Of a DNA stretch of 64,000 nt, positions 54,700 to 64,000 are shown in pieces. The translations under genes and the position numbers were made by a program. The DNA is from Brachionus plicatilis. Taxonomy: Eukaryota; Rotifera; Eurotatoria; Ploima; Brachionidae. The notes under the pieces are model-generated. The model saw only the letters and a program-made list of their open reading frames with translations, searched no databases and was not told where the DNA came from. The stretch is taken from contig QEOQ01000238.1 in the NCBI GenBank assembly GCA_010279815.1, positions 595,062-659,061 on the forward strand, in the 5' to 3' direction. The first letter of the stretch is position 1, and each line of letters begins with the position of its first letter.

Positions 54700-57600
54700 A
54701 TGTCTGAAAAAAAAGGGCTTTATTTGTCCAAAATAGCCTTTGGAGGCTTTCTAGTTGGAGGCTTGTCAATTATACTCATTGTCGGTCTATTGTGTGGTCT
54801 GGTTATCAGACCTAAAAATTGTATTGACCCTTCCACTACGCTTCCATCCACAAGTACACCACTTACCACAACTAAGACTGAAACAACTTCTAGACTAAGT
54901 ATGCAAACTCTTCTAAAAAAAAATACTTACCATTTAACTAAGGTACTGGTACTCGGACCCTTCCATCTTTATCTACAGCATCAACAAATCCATCAATCAC
55001 TACTGGACCCCCTCCAAGCAACATTCGACTGCCAGACTATTTGGTGCCATCAAACTATAATTTAGAGCTGAAAGTCTTTTTTAATCCAGTTGGAGAGGAC
55101 TCGAGCAATGATCGATTTGAGGGTCTTGCAGTTATTGACTTTGAAATGACCAAAGCATCGAATCGTATAGTCCTTCACATTGACAACACCTTGACAGTAT
55201 CGGACACCTTGGAAGTTGAAAATTTGCAGTCTAACCAAGTGATGCAGATCAATAAGGACAATTTCAATTATTTGGAGAATCAGCTTTTTGAAATAGTGTT
55301 GCCTTCCGAACAACCTAAAGGAAACTATCGGCTAAAAATAAATTATTCTGGCAACTATGGACCTGTTACCAATATTATAGGCTTTTACAAGACTAAATAC
55401 ACTGAGGACGGGCTTGTTAAGTAATTTTTTTCCAAAAGAAAAATTTATTTTTTTTTTGCCAAAAATATTTTTTAAAGAAATCTGGTCGCCACCAAATTTC
55501 AGCCCACAGATGCACGCAAAGCGTTTCCGTGCTTTGATGAACCAGCTCTTAAGGCATCTTTTGAAATTACCATTGAGCATCCGATGGGCACTTTTGCCTT
55601 ATCCAACTGGCCTGAACAAGTTCTAAATTAGAAAACTATATTAACTAGTTCTCCTCTTAAGGTTAAATTTAAAAAAGTTGGTCCAGTTCTTGGTTAGTTG
55701 GAAACATCTGAGAATTGCAGATTTTTTTGATCATACTTTTACTTTTGTTTTCTCTAACTTTAAAAAAAAAGTCAAAAATGTATTTTGAGTTAAAAAAAAT
55801 TTTCAATGAGGAAATTTATCTGGAATATTTTAGTAAGTTTATATTTTATTTGTGGACACTATAATTAGTGGTATAAATTTTTTGGAGATAATTTTAAAGA
55901 AAGTTTTAGCTTCAATTAAAAAAGGCAGGTTACCTTTTTTGAATTTAAATCAGAGGTGAATACAATTTTCCTTTGAAGGTTGGCTTGATTTTTTATTTAA
56001 AATAAAAATTTAAGTAAAAATTTAATTTTAAGTTTGCAATTGACTTTGAATATAAAAAATCAACATTTTTTTAAGTAGTGGATTTTACAAAATTTTTCCT
56101 TTTTTTTAAGAAAAAGCTCCAAAATACCGAATGAATAGGTAAATTGTAAATCTAAGTATAATGTCATCTAAAAGAGTAAAATTTTGGAAAATTTGCTAAA
56201 AAAAAATTATAAAAAATCTTAATTTTTTTTCTACCTAAGTAAAGTTATTATTTAATTCTTAACTCTAGAAATTTTTTAAAGTGGATTTAAATAAAGGCAA
56301 ATAATTTTCTGATACCGCTATTTTTAATAAAAATTCCCTAATTTCAATAAACTTTTTTCTAATTTAATTAGCTTACCACTAAATTAATAGAAATTCATCC
56401 AAATTAATTACACTTAACTCTAAATTAAAATTCATTTAAGTTAAAATATTTTTTTAACTAAAAAATGTTTACAAATATCAACATTCTATTTAAAATTTAA
56501 GAAATTTTTTGTTAAAGATGCAGCTCAAAATAATTATTAATTTTCTTTACTTAATCAAGTTAAATATTTTTCTTTTAAAAAAATGATGTTTTTATGGGCC
56601 TTAAAAAAATCTTGTATTTTTAAGTTATTTATTAATCAACCAAAAAAAAATTTTCTCATAAAAAATAATTTTTGTAAGGAAATTTTTTAAGGTATTTAAA
56701 TTTTAGAGTGTTTTATAAAAGCAAACGTTTTTCAATGATTAAAAAAAATAAAAATTTTTTTACAAATTTTAATCAGTAAAATAATATTTAGGAAAAAAAA
56801 ACAAAATTTTATTACGCTCCATAAAAAAAATTCCATTTGTAAAAAATTTTAAATTTATAAAAAAAAATTGATATTCTTCTTTAATTAATTCCATATAAAT
56901 TGATTTAGCAAAGTGATTTTAAAAAAATTTAGGAACACATTTGACAGCGGAGCCAACTTCATTAATCTAAAATTTAAAATTTTGCCAACTTTCAATATTT
57001 CAAAATAAAATCTTTAAACAAAAATAAAAATCACCTTATTTAACAAGAAGAGGAGAATTTTTTTTTTCCTTATAAACTAATTTAAATCAAAAGCCAAGAG
57101 AAACTGTAAATGGAAACAGATATAGAACCAAGTTTGATAAAACTTCGCCAATGAGCACTTATTTGGCCGCTTGGACAGTTTTACCAGACGATTTTGGACG
57201 AATTGAGGAAACAAGTGCTAATGGAAAGAAGATCAGAGTTTTTGCGCGAAAGGAAGCTGTCGAAAAAGGTCTAATCGACTTTGCATTAAAAGTCACCAAA
57301 GATTCTTTGGACTTTTTCGAAAACGAGTATTTTGAGCCCAGCTTGCAAGCAGTTCCACCAAAGATCGACTCAATTGGCTTTCCGGACTTTCCCTCAGGAG
57401 CCATGGAACATTGGGGTTTAATCGGCTACAGGGAAACAAGTCTCTTGTATTCTGATGACAGAAATTCGTTGTTTAACAAACAAAGTGTAGCCTATACGGT
57501 GAGCCATGAAGTCAGCCACTTTTGGTTCGGAAATTTGGTCACTTGCAAATGGTGGGACGAATTGTGGCTCAATGAAGCAATGGCAAGATTTTTACAGTTT

Positions 57601-60600
57601 AAGGCTGTAGACAAGATGTTCCCTGATTGGGATGTGAATAGCCAATTTTTGACTTCTTATCAAATACCTGTTATGTACGATGACGGATTTGTCACCTCAT
57701 CTCCTGTTCAAAATGACGTGCTTACTCCGGCACAAATAAATTCGGCATTTAGCTCGGTCACTTACAACAAAGGAGGAGCTCTTCTCAGAATGCTTGAGTC
57801 AACTGTTGGACCAGAAAATTTTAGACAGGGGCTAATTGTATTCATTTAATGGTCATTTAATGAAATTTAAATTAATTTTTTTATTTTAGAATTATTTGAA
57901 AGCAAACGAGTTCCAAGCTTCAGTTGGAGCTGTTTTTTACAATTCTTTACAATTGGTAGGTTTTGGTGAATTTTGAGGAAACAAAAAAATTTTTATTTAT
58001 TTGAAAGCCTCAAGAAATGAGCGGTGTAACTCCACAAGAGTACATGGAAAATTGGCTCTTGCAGATTAATTATCCTGAAGTAGCGGTCATCATGGAAGAG
58101 GAGTCAGATGTAACTAGAATAAGATTTAGACAAGCAAGGTTTTTGTTATCACCTGAAGGACTTGACGGAATCAATCCAGTGTCACCTTACGGGTAAGTTT
58201 TACAACTAAGGTTTTAATTTTTATTTATTTGTTTGATTGTCTCTAACGAGCTAAAGCTCTATCAGATAGAAAAAAAGTTGAAAGAAAAAAAAATGAAGAA
58301 AAATTACAGTCGAACCTCGTTATAGCGAACACGTTTTTTTGGAACGGAGCGATTGTTCGTCATATTGAGGTTTCAATAAAAAAATGGGAAAAAAATTAAA
58401 AAATTTTTCAAAAAATTCCAAAAATTTCAGGTCAAGCGGCTGGAGAAAACTTTAGCTCAACGTTTTCAAACTTTTTTTCTGTCTTGTGGCCACTAAAATT
58501 ATCTAAAAAAAGTACTATTTTTCTGTTTTGCTTTTTAAACTTTAAATTGATCTTTTCGAGCCAATCTTTAAAGATCTTTAAAATCATCCAGGCACTTTTA
58601 TTAAAATAGTAGTAATAAATTGTTTCCGTATTCCTTTCTAATTCGTTTACTAATGCGAACAAACTTCCTAAATAACAGAGTTGCATCTACCTGGAACAAC
58701 GTCGCATCCTCGACAGTCAACGCTCCAACCCTTAACAGCTTCAAGGCCCGCCTCGACATACATCTTGCCCGTACAAACACCACCACCGCCTAAACCTCAA
58801 CGACCAACCATAGCCCAGTTAGTGAGACGATGAGTTGAAGGCCTGGGCACTCCCCAGAAGCGTTTAGGCTAGGACTGGGGGGGTCATAGCTCGAACACTC
58901 ATCGTCCCACATTCCTTCTCGTCAAACGCACAACTAGTCATCATAGCGATTCAAGTTGTTTTGTATTGCTCGCAGGGTGCTTCCCTGCTATGACTCAATT
59001 TATTATTATTATTATTATTATCCGGTTGAACAGTACTGCTTTGATAATTTTCTACAATTTTTTCTTTATTAGTTAAAATTGTTAAAACAGTTGAGTTTGA
59101 AAGGTCGAATTGTTGCGCGATTGATGATGAAGAATTTCGTTCTTTACTCTTATTGATTATCGCAATTTTAGTATTAATATCAATAAGTTCTCTTTTTTTT
59201 GCTTGACAATTCATCGTTTGATTGTTCATTTTTATGATTTTTAATTTTTTTAATTGTTTATTTACAGTACTGATTTAACAAGTGGATTTTAAGTAAATAT
59301 AGGCAATGTGAAATTTTAGTACAAAAATTACAGTACAAAAAGTAAAAATGCTATAATTAATTTTCTAATTATGCAAAAATGGCTCTATAAAAAGTACAAT
59401 ATTGTACAAATTTTGTGCAACCGAATTCCAGGCTCTGCAAAAACTCTGCAATTTTCTGTAAAATGCACACCATTAAAAAATATTTGATTAAAAAATGCAA
59501 TAAATTGCAGAGTTTCTGCAGAGCCTGGAATTCGGTTGCACAAAATTTTTACAATATTGTACTTTTTATAGAGTCATTTTTGCACAATTAGAAAATAATT
59601 TATAGCATTTTTACTTTTTGTACTGTAATTTTTGTACTAAAATTTCACATTGCCTAAATATACGTAAAAACCACTTGTCAAATCAGTCCTGTAATTTAAA
59701 TAGACTTTGAGTAATGAGGTATTGCGAAATTCAAATACAAATTGAAAAAAAATTCTTCCTTTTTTAATGAATTAAAATCAAAGTTAATAAAATATACAGT
59801 GGTGATTTGATAAAAGTATTTTACGAAAAATTACGTAAAATACCAATACAGAATTCAAAATTGTTTTGAAAAAATGTCTTTTTTTTCCAAAAATCGAAAA
59901 TTTAAGAAAGCTTTTTTTATAACAATTTAAAAATAACTATTTTTTTGACCAATTTATGAAAAAAAAAACTGTCTTAAATTTTCGATTTTTGGAAAAAAAA
60001 AGACATTTTTTCAAAACAATTTTGAATTTTGTATTGGCCGTTTTTAATTTTACCAAATTTTACCAAAATTATCTCGAAATCGTGAAAATTTACGTAATTT
60101 TTCGTAAAATACTTCTTTTTCACTTTTCGGATTTTACGTTAATTTGCGTAAAATGTGGTAAAATTTGGTTAATTTATGGTTTTTTACGTAATTTTTCGTA
60201 AAATACTGTTATGAAATCAGCATTGTACTTAAAAAAAATAAAAAGACAAAAAATTAAATATCATTAATATTTAAATTGATTATTGTGTTAATTTACCAAA
60301 AAAAAAGAAAATAATGATTTTATTTTGGGTAATAAAGGTGCAACAAAGTAAGTTGCACTTTGTTGCAGTATTTTTTTAAGTATATTTTATTAACTTTGAT
60401 TTTAATTCATCAAAAAAGGAAGAATTTTTGTTCAATTTGTATTTAAATTTCACAATACCGAGTAATGAAACTCATTTAGCTTTTGTTCGCATAATAAAAA
60501 AAAGTGAAACAGATATAAAGTATTACATAGTTGGGTTCACAATTTTTAAAAAACATACAGTTAGATATGGTAATATTAAGAAAGGGAAACTTCTGGAAAA

Positions 60601-63504
60601 TTGAAAGATTTGGCTGTTGCAAGTCACTCACGTGGAAATTCATGGACAAAAATTGATATGGGAGACTTTTTTTCAGGTTCTCTTGAGCTCTCAACAAAAA
60701 CATCTTTATAGTCCTTTATGAGTGATAAAATTAACCTGTTTTTGAAGAGAAAGCAGTTTTGCATATCTTTTAGACCCTATTAGAGTATTATTAATACTCG
60801 ATAGTGTTTTTTTATTTAAATTCCAAGATTTGTGTGAAAGAATTTTTATTATATTTATCCTGTCTTGACATCTAGATCGAATAAATTCAATATGTGGTTT
60901 AAAGCATAAGTTTTCGTCAAATTTTATCCCAAGGAAGATTGAACAGTCACTATATGAGATTTGCTTATCAAAAAGACTTAAATTTATCTTTTGATTTTTT
61001 GACGGATTACCTGAAAAAAAAAATTGTATTATTGCATTTTTCAGAAGACATCTTAAGCCTCCATTTTTTTAAACAAATTTTAATATTTTTAAGGTAACTA
61101 TTTACCTGCTTAGAAATTTAAGATATTTTTTGAAAATTTCACTGTACTTAAATTTGTATTTTTTTATAAAAGTTAAATGAAGTCATAAACATGAAAAAAG
61201 ACAAATAATTATTCAAAATAATTTGTGCATTCTGGACAAAAACAGTCTTTATTTATAATAATGGGATAAATTTTTCGACGCATTTTTTTATGTTTATATA
61301 ATCTAAATAAAAAATGTCTTTTTATCTTTTAAAACTTTACTTTCATTTGAATATATGTGATTTTTAGCTCCTCGAAATTTTTTTAAATCAAAATATTAAA
61401 TATTTTATTATTAATTATCTTTTTTAAAATTTTATTTTGGTATTTGAGTTTTTTTCACTTTTTAGGAAGTCAATTTCGAGATTTTTTGTGAGTTGTTTCT
61501 TGTTATTCACTTTTCTATATTTATCTATTCTTCGCCATCTTTTTATGATAAGCGAAATTTTTTTTTAAAATTAATTTGAGTTACGCTAAGACACTTAAAA
61601 ATTAATTTTATTTTATTTCATAGAATTGTCTTCTGATTAGTGATGTAAAGGTAAGGGACATTAATTTATCATTAATTTCTGTACATAATTGATTTACATC
61701 ATTAAAGCAAAAATTTTCTCGTAAACTGCTTGATTTAATTATTCTCTAAAATATAAATTTTTCTATTTTATTAAACCTAAATATTTGAGAAATTAAATCA
61801 ATAAAATATTAAATATTTAATATTTAATCAAAATGTTTGTAAAAATTAAGCTAAAAAATAAGAGTAAATATTTAAATTAGAATTTTTGAAAATTGAAATA
61901 AGGTCCTTTGCTTAAATACTTAGATTTTAGATCAATATTTTTTTTATTTAAATGAGCTTTTTTTTAAATTTCGCAAAGTGAGCACTTTTCTGCAAGGGTT
62001 TCAGGTATTTTACCTTCGTACTTGGACTTATGGCTTAATGATATTTACAATATTTAAAAATTAAAGATTCAACTTGTTTTATCAATATCACTTAACAATT
62101 AAAAACCTTTTGAATGAATTGAAAAAGCGATGTCAGAATTAAAAAAAATATTACTTAAAATATTCTAAATAAATTATTACGGCAATGTGAAATTTAAGTA
62201 CAAAATTACAGTACAAAAAGTAAAAACTTGATTATTTTTTTTCTAATTGATCAAAAATGGATGAATTTTTCTAATTTTTTCTAATTCAGTGAAGAGTACA
62301 ATATTGTAAAATTTTGTACAAAAGAATTCCAAGCTATGCAAAAACTCTGCAATTTTATGTAAAATGCACACAAACCAAAAAACTTAATTTAACTATTCAA
62401 TAAATTGCAGAGTTTTTTCGGAGCTTGAAATTGTTTTGTACAAATTTTTATAATATTGTTCTCTTTACAGAACCATTTTTGCATAAGTGGAAAAAAAATA
62501 ATAAAGTCTTTACTTTTTGTACTGTAATTTTTTTACTAAAATTTCACATTACCATTATCGAACAAGAGAATACCGTAGTAATTTATTTAGAATATTTAAA
62601 GTAATTTTTTTTTAATTTTCACATGGCTGATTCGATTCTTTCATGATTTTAATTTCTTTATTAAGTTTCACAATCAAAACTTCATAATTATAAATAGAAA
62701 TATGGATAAGACGTGGAAAAACATTTGAATCAAAGAAAAAAAATATCTTAAATTTCTTAAATTCGCATAATTAAATTTTAAAAAAGAAAAAGCTAAATTT
62801 TTCTTTTTTCTCACAACCAAATATTGGAGAACATTTTTGGTACTAGGAAAACTGATTTTTCGAGTCATTAATTTTTTTCATCAATAATTATTTTCCAAAT
62901 TTAAAAAAGATTTTTTAATTAAAATAAAAATTTTTAATTAAACACAGCTTTAAGAAAAAATTTTTATATTAAAAAATTAACATGAAAAAGTTTTAGTGAA
63001 AAAAAAAAATTTATTACCGAAAAGAAGTTAATTCATAAATTGATTTTTTATAGATATAAATGGATGATCTATCTACAATGCAAAGCAGGAGGCTCCATTG
63101 TAAATGGCGAAGCCGAACATACAACTGGTACTGTAGAAGAATTCAACTTCTTTTTAAATGATTCCGAGGGAACCATCAATCTAAGGCGAAAATTTACCTG
63201 GGTCAAATGCAACAAGGACTTTAAAGGCTACTATGTTACAGATTATTCCGATTCAAATTTCAAGGCATTGGAAAACGTTTTGATCAACAAACCAAATGAG
63301 TTTTCTGTCGGTGATCGTTCAAACTTAATTCATGTGGCATACACTTTGGCCTATTTGGGTTCAAAGTCCTATGCTACTCCAGCGTTCTTGACAAATTATC
63401 TGGAAGCTTCGGAGAATAGTTATGTTCCATGGAGAACATTTACTTGGCATATGAACAAGATAGCTGATATTTTGGAACATAGACCTAGCTTCATAAGTCT
63501 TAGG
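54700..63504 (+). CDS. M1-family membrane aminopeptidase C, probably active (first 7 exons; 3' end beyond the window)
   Basis: Exons: 54700-54898, 54943-55420, 55478-55619, 57094-57837, 57890-57955, 58008-58192, 63054-63504 (open at a GTAAGT donor, phase 0). The protein has a short basic tail, a signal-anchor (about 11-36, [20 protein letters not shown]), a Thr/Ser/Pro stalk, the M1 beta domain ([20 protein letters not shown]), the catalytic domain, and the start of the ERAP1_C-like domain. All catalytic elements are present: GAMEH at 375-379 (His replaces Asn of GAMEN), HEVSH at 411-415, third zinc ligand Glu434 (LWLNEAMA) and Tyr497 ([13 protein letters not shown]). It should cleave N-terminal residues from peptides outside the cell, like aminopeptidase N or A; the substrate cannot be read from the sequence. 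Exon borders match those of gene B at the 66-bp and 185-bp exons. Intron 6 (4.9 kb) is packed with nested transposons. Confidence 0.93.
55620..57093. other. Intron 3 of gene C, about 1.5 kb
   Basis: AT-rich; no element or coding region recognised. Confidence 0.5.
58307..59262 (-). mobile_element. Tigger/pogo-like transposase remnant, split by a LINE insertion
   Basis: The left end is TA, CAGTCGAACCTCGTTATAGC, a typical Tigger/pogo terminus. On the minus strand the N-terminus starts at ATG 59229: [58 protein letters not shown]. This is the CENP-B/psq-type helix-turn-helix of pogo-family transposases. The chain breaks at a LINE inserted at about 58615-59022 and resumes with the end of the DDE domain ([52 protein letters not shown], stop near 58432). 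[10 protein letters not shown] contains the second catalytic Asp. No matching right terminus was found. Confidence 0.83.
58615..59022 (+). mobile_element. 5'-truncated LINE inserted in the Tigger element
   Basis: The plus strand reads [44 protein letters not shown], and a stop near 58793. This is the common C-terminus of LINE reverse transcriptases (fFsnRvv..WN.Lp..vvnApslnsFK.rLD). About 200 bp of relatively G+C-rich 3' UTR follow, ending in a (TTA)n tract at about 59000-59021, as in LINEs with short tandem-repeat tails. The insertion separates two parts of the Tigger transposase. Confidence 0.83.
59265..59691. mobile_element. Short TA-flanked CAGTNNTGATTT MITE, host of a GGCAATG MITE
   Basis: TA, CAGTACTGATTTAACAAGTG on the left (59265) and the complement of CAGGACTGATTTGACAAGTG on the right (59691), then TA. 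Only about 36 bp of each arm remain outside the inner element at 59302-59654. The ends match those of the foldback at 47995-48955. Confidence 0.78.
59302..59654. mobile_element. GGCAATG-family foldback MITE, copy 2, with 8-bp target duplication
   Basis: GGCAATGTGAAATTTTAGTA at 59302 and its exact complement ending at 59654. It is flanked by a perfect TAAATATA duplication (59294-59301 and 59655-59662). The arms share GTACAAAAAGTAAAAATGCT, AAAGTACAATATTGTA, CGAATTCCAGGCTCTGCA and AAACTCTGCAATTTTCTGTA with their complements. The whole 353 bp is one hairpin with a short loop. Confidence 0.9.
59718..60459. mobile_element. GGTATTG-ended inverted-repeat element with 9-bp target duplication
   Basis: GGTATTGCGAAATTCAAATA on the left and the near-complement TATTTAAATTTCACAATACC on the right, flanked by a perfect GAGTAATGA duplication (59709-59717 and 60460-60468). 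The arms (59718-59796 and 60345-60459) share AAAAATTCTTCCTTTTTTNA and AAAGTTAATAAAATATA. The same arms, more diverged, bracket the Penelope fragment at 52042 and 54131. A TA-flanked foldback (59797-60225) is nested inside. It carries GCAACAAAGTAAGTTGCACT near 60341. Confidence 0.85.
59797..60225. mobile_element. TA-flanked foldback MITE, CAGTNNTGATTT family, nested copy
   Basis: TA, CAGTGGTGATTTGATAAAAG on the left and the complement of CAATGCTGATTTCATAACAG on the right, then TA. The interior matches the element at 34022-34587 (TATTTTACGAAAAATTACGT, GAAAAAATGTCTTTTTTT, TTTCGATTTTTGG) but one arm is shortened. It sits inside 59718-60459 and is therefore younger. Confidence 0.85.
60470..61020 (-). 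pseudogene. LINE (Jockey-like) reverse transcriptase fragment
   Basis: The minus strand from about 61008 reads [60 protein letters not shown] and [20 protein letters not shown]. This fits the fLGi.fD..L.f..Hi..i...c..ri.ilk.ls.ksW...k.tL pattern late in LINE reverse transcriptases. Further frames downstream (to about 60476) include [20 protein letters not shown], with stops and shifts. It is dead and lies in intron 6 of gene C. Confidence 0.8.
61021..62180. other. Intron 6 of gene C, unassigned part
   Basis: AT-rich, with scattered short minus-strand frames that may continue the LINE fragment upstream. Nothing can be named with confidence. Confidence 0.4.
62181..62553. mobile_element. GGCAATG-family foldback MITE, copy 3 (decayed)
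   Basis: Starts GGCAATGTGAAATTTAAGTA and ends with the complement of GGTAATGTGAAATTTTAGTA. The arms share ACAGTACAAAAAGTAAA, AGTACAATATTGTA and AACTCTGCAATTT with copies 1 and 2. The arms are more diverged from each other, and the flanks (ATTATTAC and ATTATCGA) show only a partial duplication, so this copy is older. Confidence 0.8.
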
Positions 63505-63966
63505 GTAAGTTTTTTTTAAGATTCAAAATTTCTGTAAAATCTCAATTAATTTAGACAGTCATTTTATCAGTTATTTAATTTTATCATTAGAAATTCGAAC
63601 TTTTTTTCTAAAAGAAGATAATACTGTTACAGGACTGATTTACTAAGTTAGATCAGTTGTTAAGCATTACTCTACTTGTTGATGGATATGATATATAATG
63701 GTTAATTAATATATTTTATTAATTGGAATTACTAGGCAACTCTAATTAATAGCTTGGAGACGAACATGAATTAGAGATGGTATTTAAAAGAAATAAATTT
63801 TTGGTAAAATAAAACGATTTTAAACAATCCAATCTTTTCTTGGTACAATGAATACTAGGAAGAAAATCACACTACAATAATACTTAGGATTGAAGAATTA
63901 AAATTTTTATTTATTTATTGAATTGAATTAACCTCCTTTAAGGAGAAGTAAAAGAAAATAAAGATA

Positions 63967-64000
<34 letters not shown>
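63505..64000. other. Start of intron 7 of gene C
   Basis: Contains TTACAGGACTGATTTACTAA at 63626, like the ends of the CAGTNNTGATTT elements, so another copy may begin here and run out of the window. A tail motif TTTATTTATTGAATTGAATT with CTCCTTTAAGGAG lies at 63905-63950. The window closes in a T homopolymer (63969-64000), which may be a real poly(T) tract or an assembly limit. Confidence 0.5.

Noticed and set aside
1..64000. tRNA, rRNA, LTR retrotransposons, viral insertions or toxin genes
   Set aside because: Looked for and not recognised anywhere in the window.

Overview
The window is about 80% A+T (estimated by eye) and comes from an animal nuclear genome. Genes are split by GT-AG introns of about 50 bp to several kb, use the standard code, and sit among many short mobile elements. 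The gene set is eEFSec, mitochondrial GrpE, type II membrane M1 aminopeptidases with Thr-rich stalks, and secreted PAN plus LamG proteins. Together with Penelope-like, LINE, Tc1/mariner, Merlin-like and MULE remnants, this suggests a small lophotrochozoan such as a monogonont rotifer. The species is an inference; no marker gene fixes it.

Layout. 1-4643: first exon of eEFSec (minus) and an intronless GrpE/GRPEL1 gene (minus). 4644-10434: no host gene, but a 2-kb inverted-repeat element, a Merlin-like transposon with a target duplication, and a decayed MULE. 10435-17398: M1 aminopeptidase-like gene A (minus), rebuilt as 11 in-phase exons, 1052 aa. 20027-35796: M1-like gene B (plus), 12 exons, with introns full of transposons. 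37503-40567 and 42134-49608: two tandem copies of a three-exon gene for a 294-aa secreted PAN-LamG protein. 49609-54699: gene-free, holding a Penelope-like element with a GIY-YIG domain and a candidate hammerhead ribozyme, plus a Tigger remnant. 54700-63504: M1 aminopeptidase gene C (plus), whose 3' exons lie beyond the window.

Main biology. The three M1 paralogues share a signal-anchor, a conserved GLVxGLVxRPxNC-like segment after it, and matching exon phases. Only C keeps the catalytic set (GAMEH, HEVSH-X18-E, Tyr). A has KELAH for HEXXH and KSSPS for GAMEN. B has NELAH, DTSKN and a Thr for the catalytic Tyr. Two intact or nearly intact membrane pseudopeptidases therefore flank the PAN-LamG pair together with one probably active enzyme. 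B also shows a one-base phase conflict between exons 7 and 8.

The second theme is foldback (palindromic) MITEs. At least ten were found, several with clean 8-9-bp, TA or TTAA target duplications. Some are nested inside each other, which orders the insertions. All calls are by eye; no database search was run.
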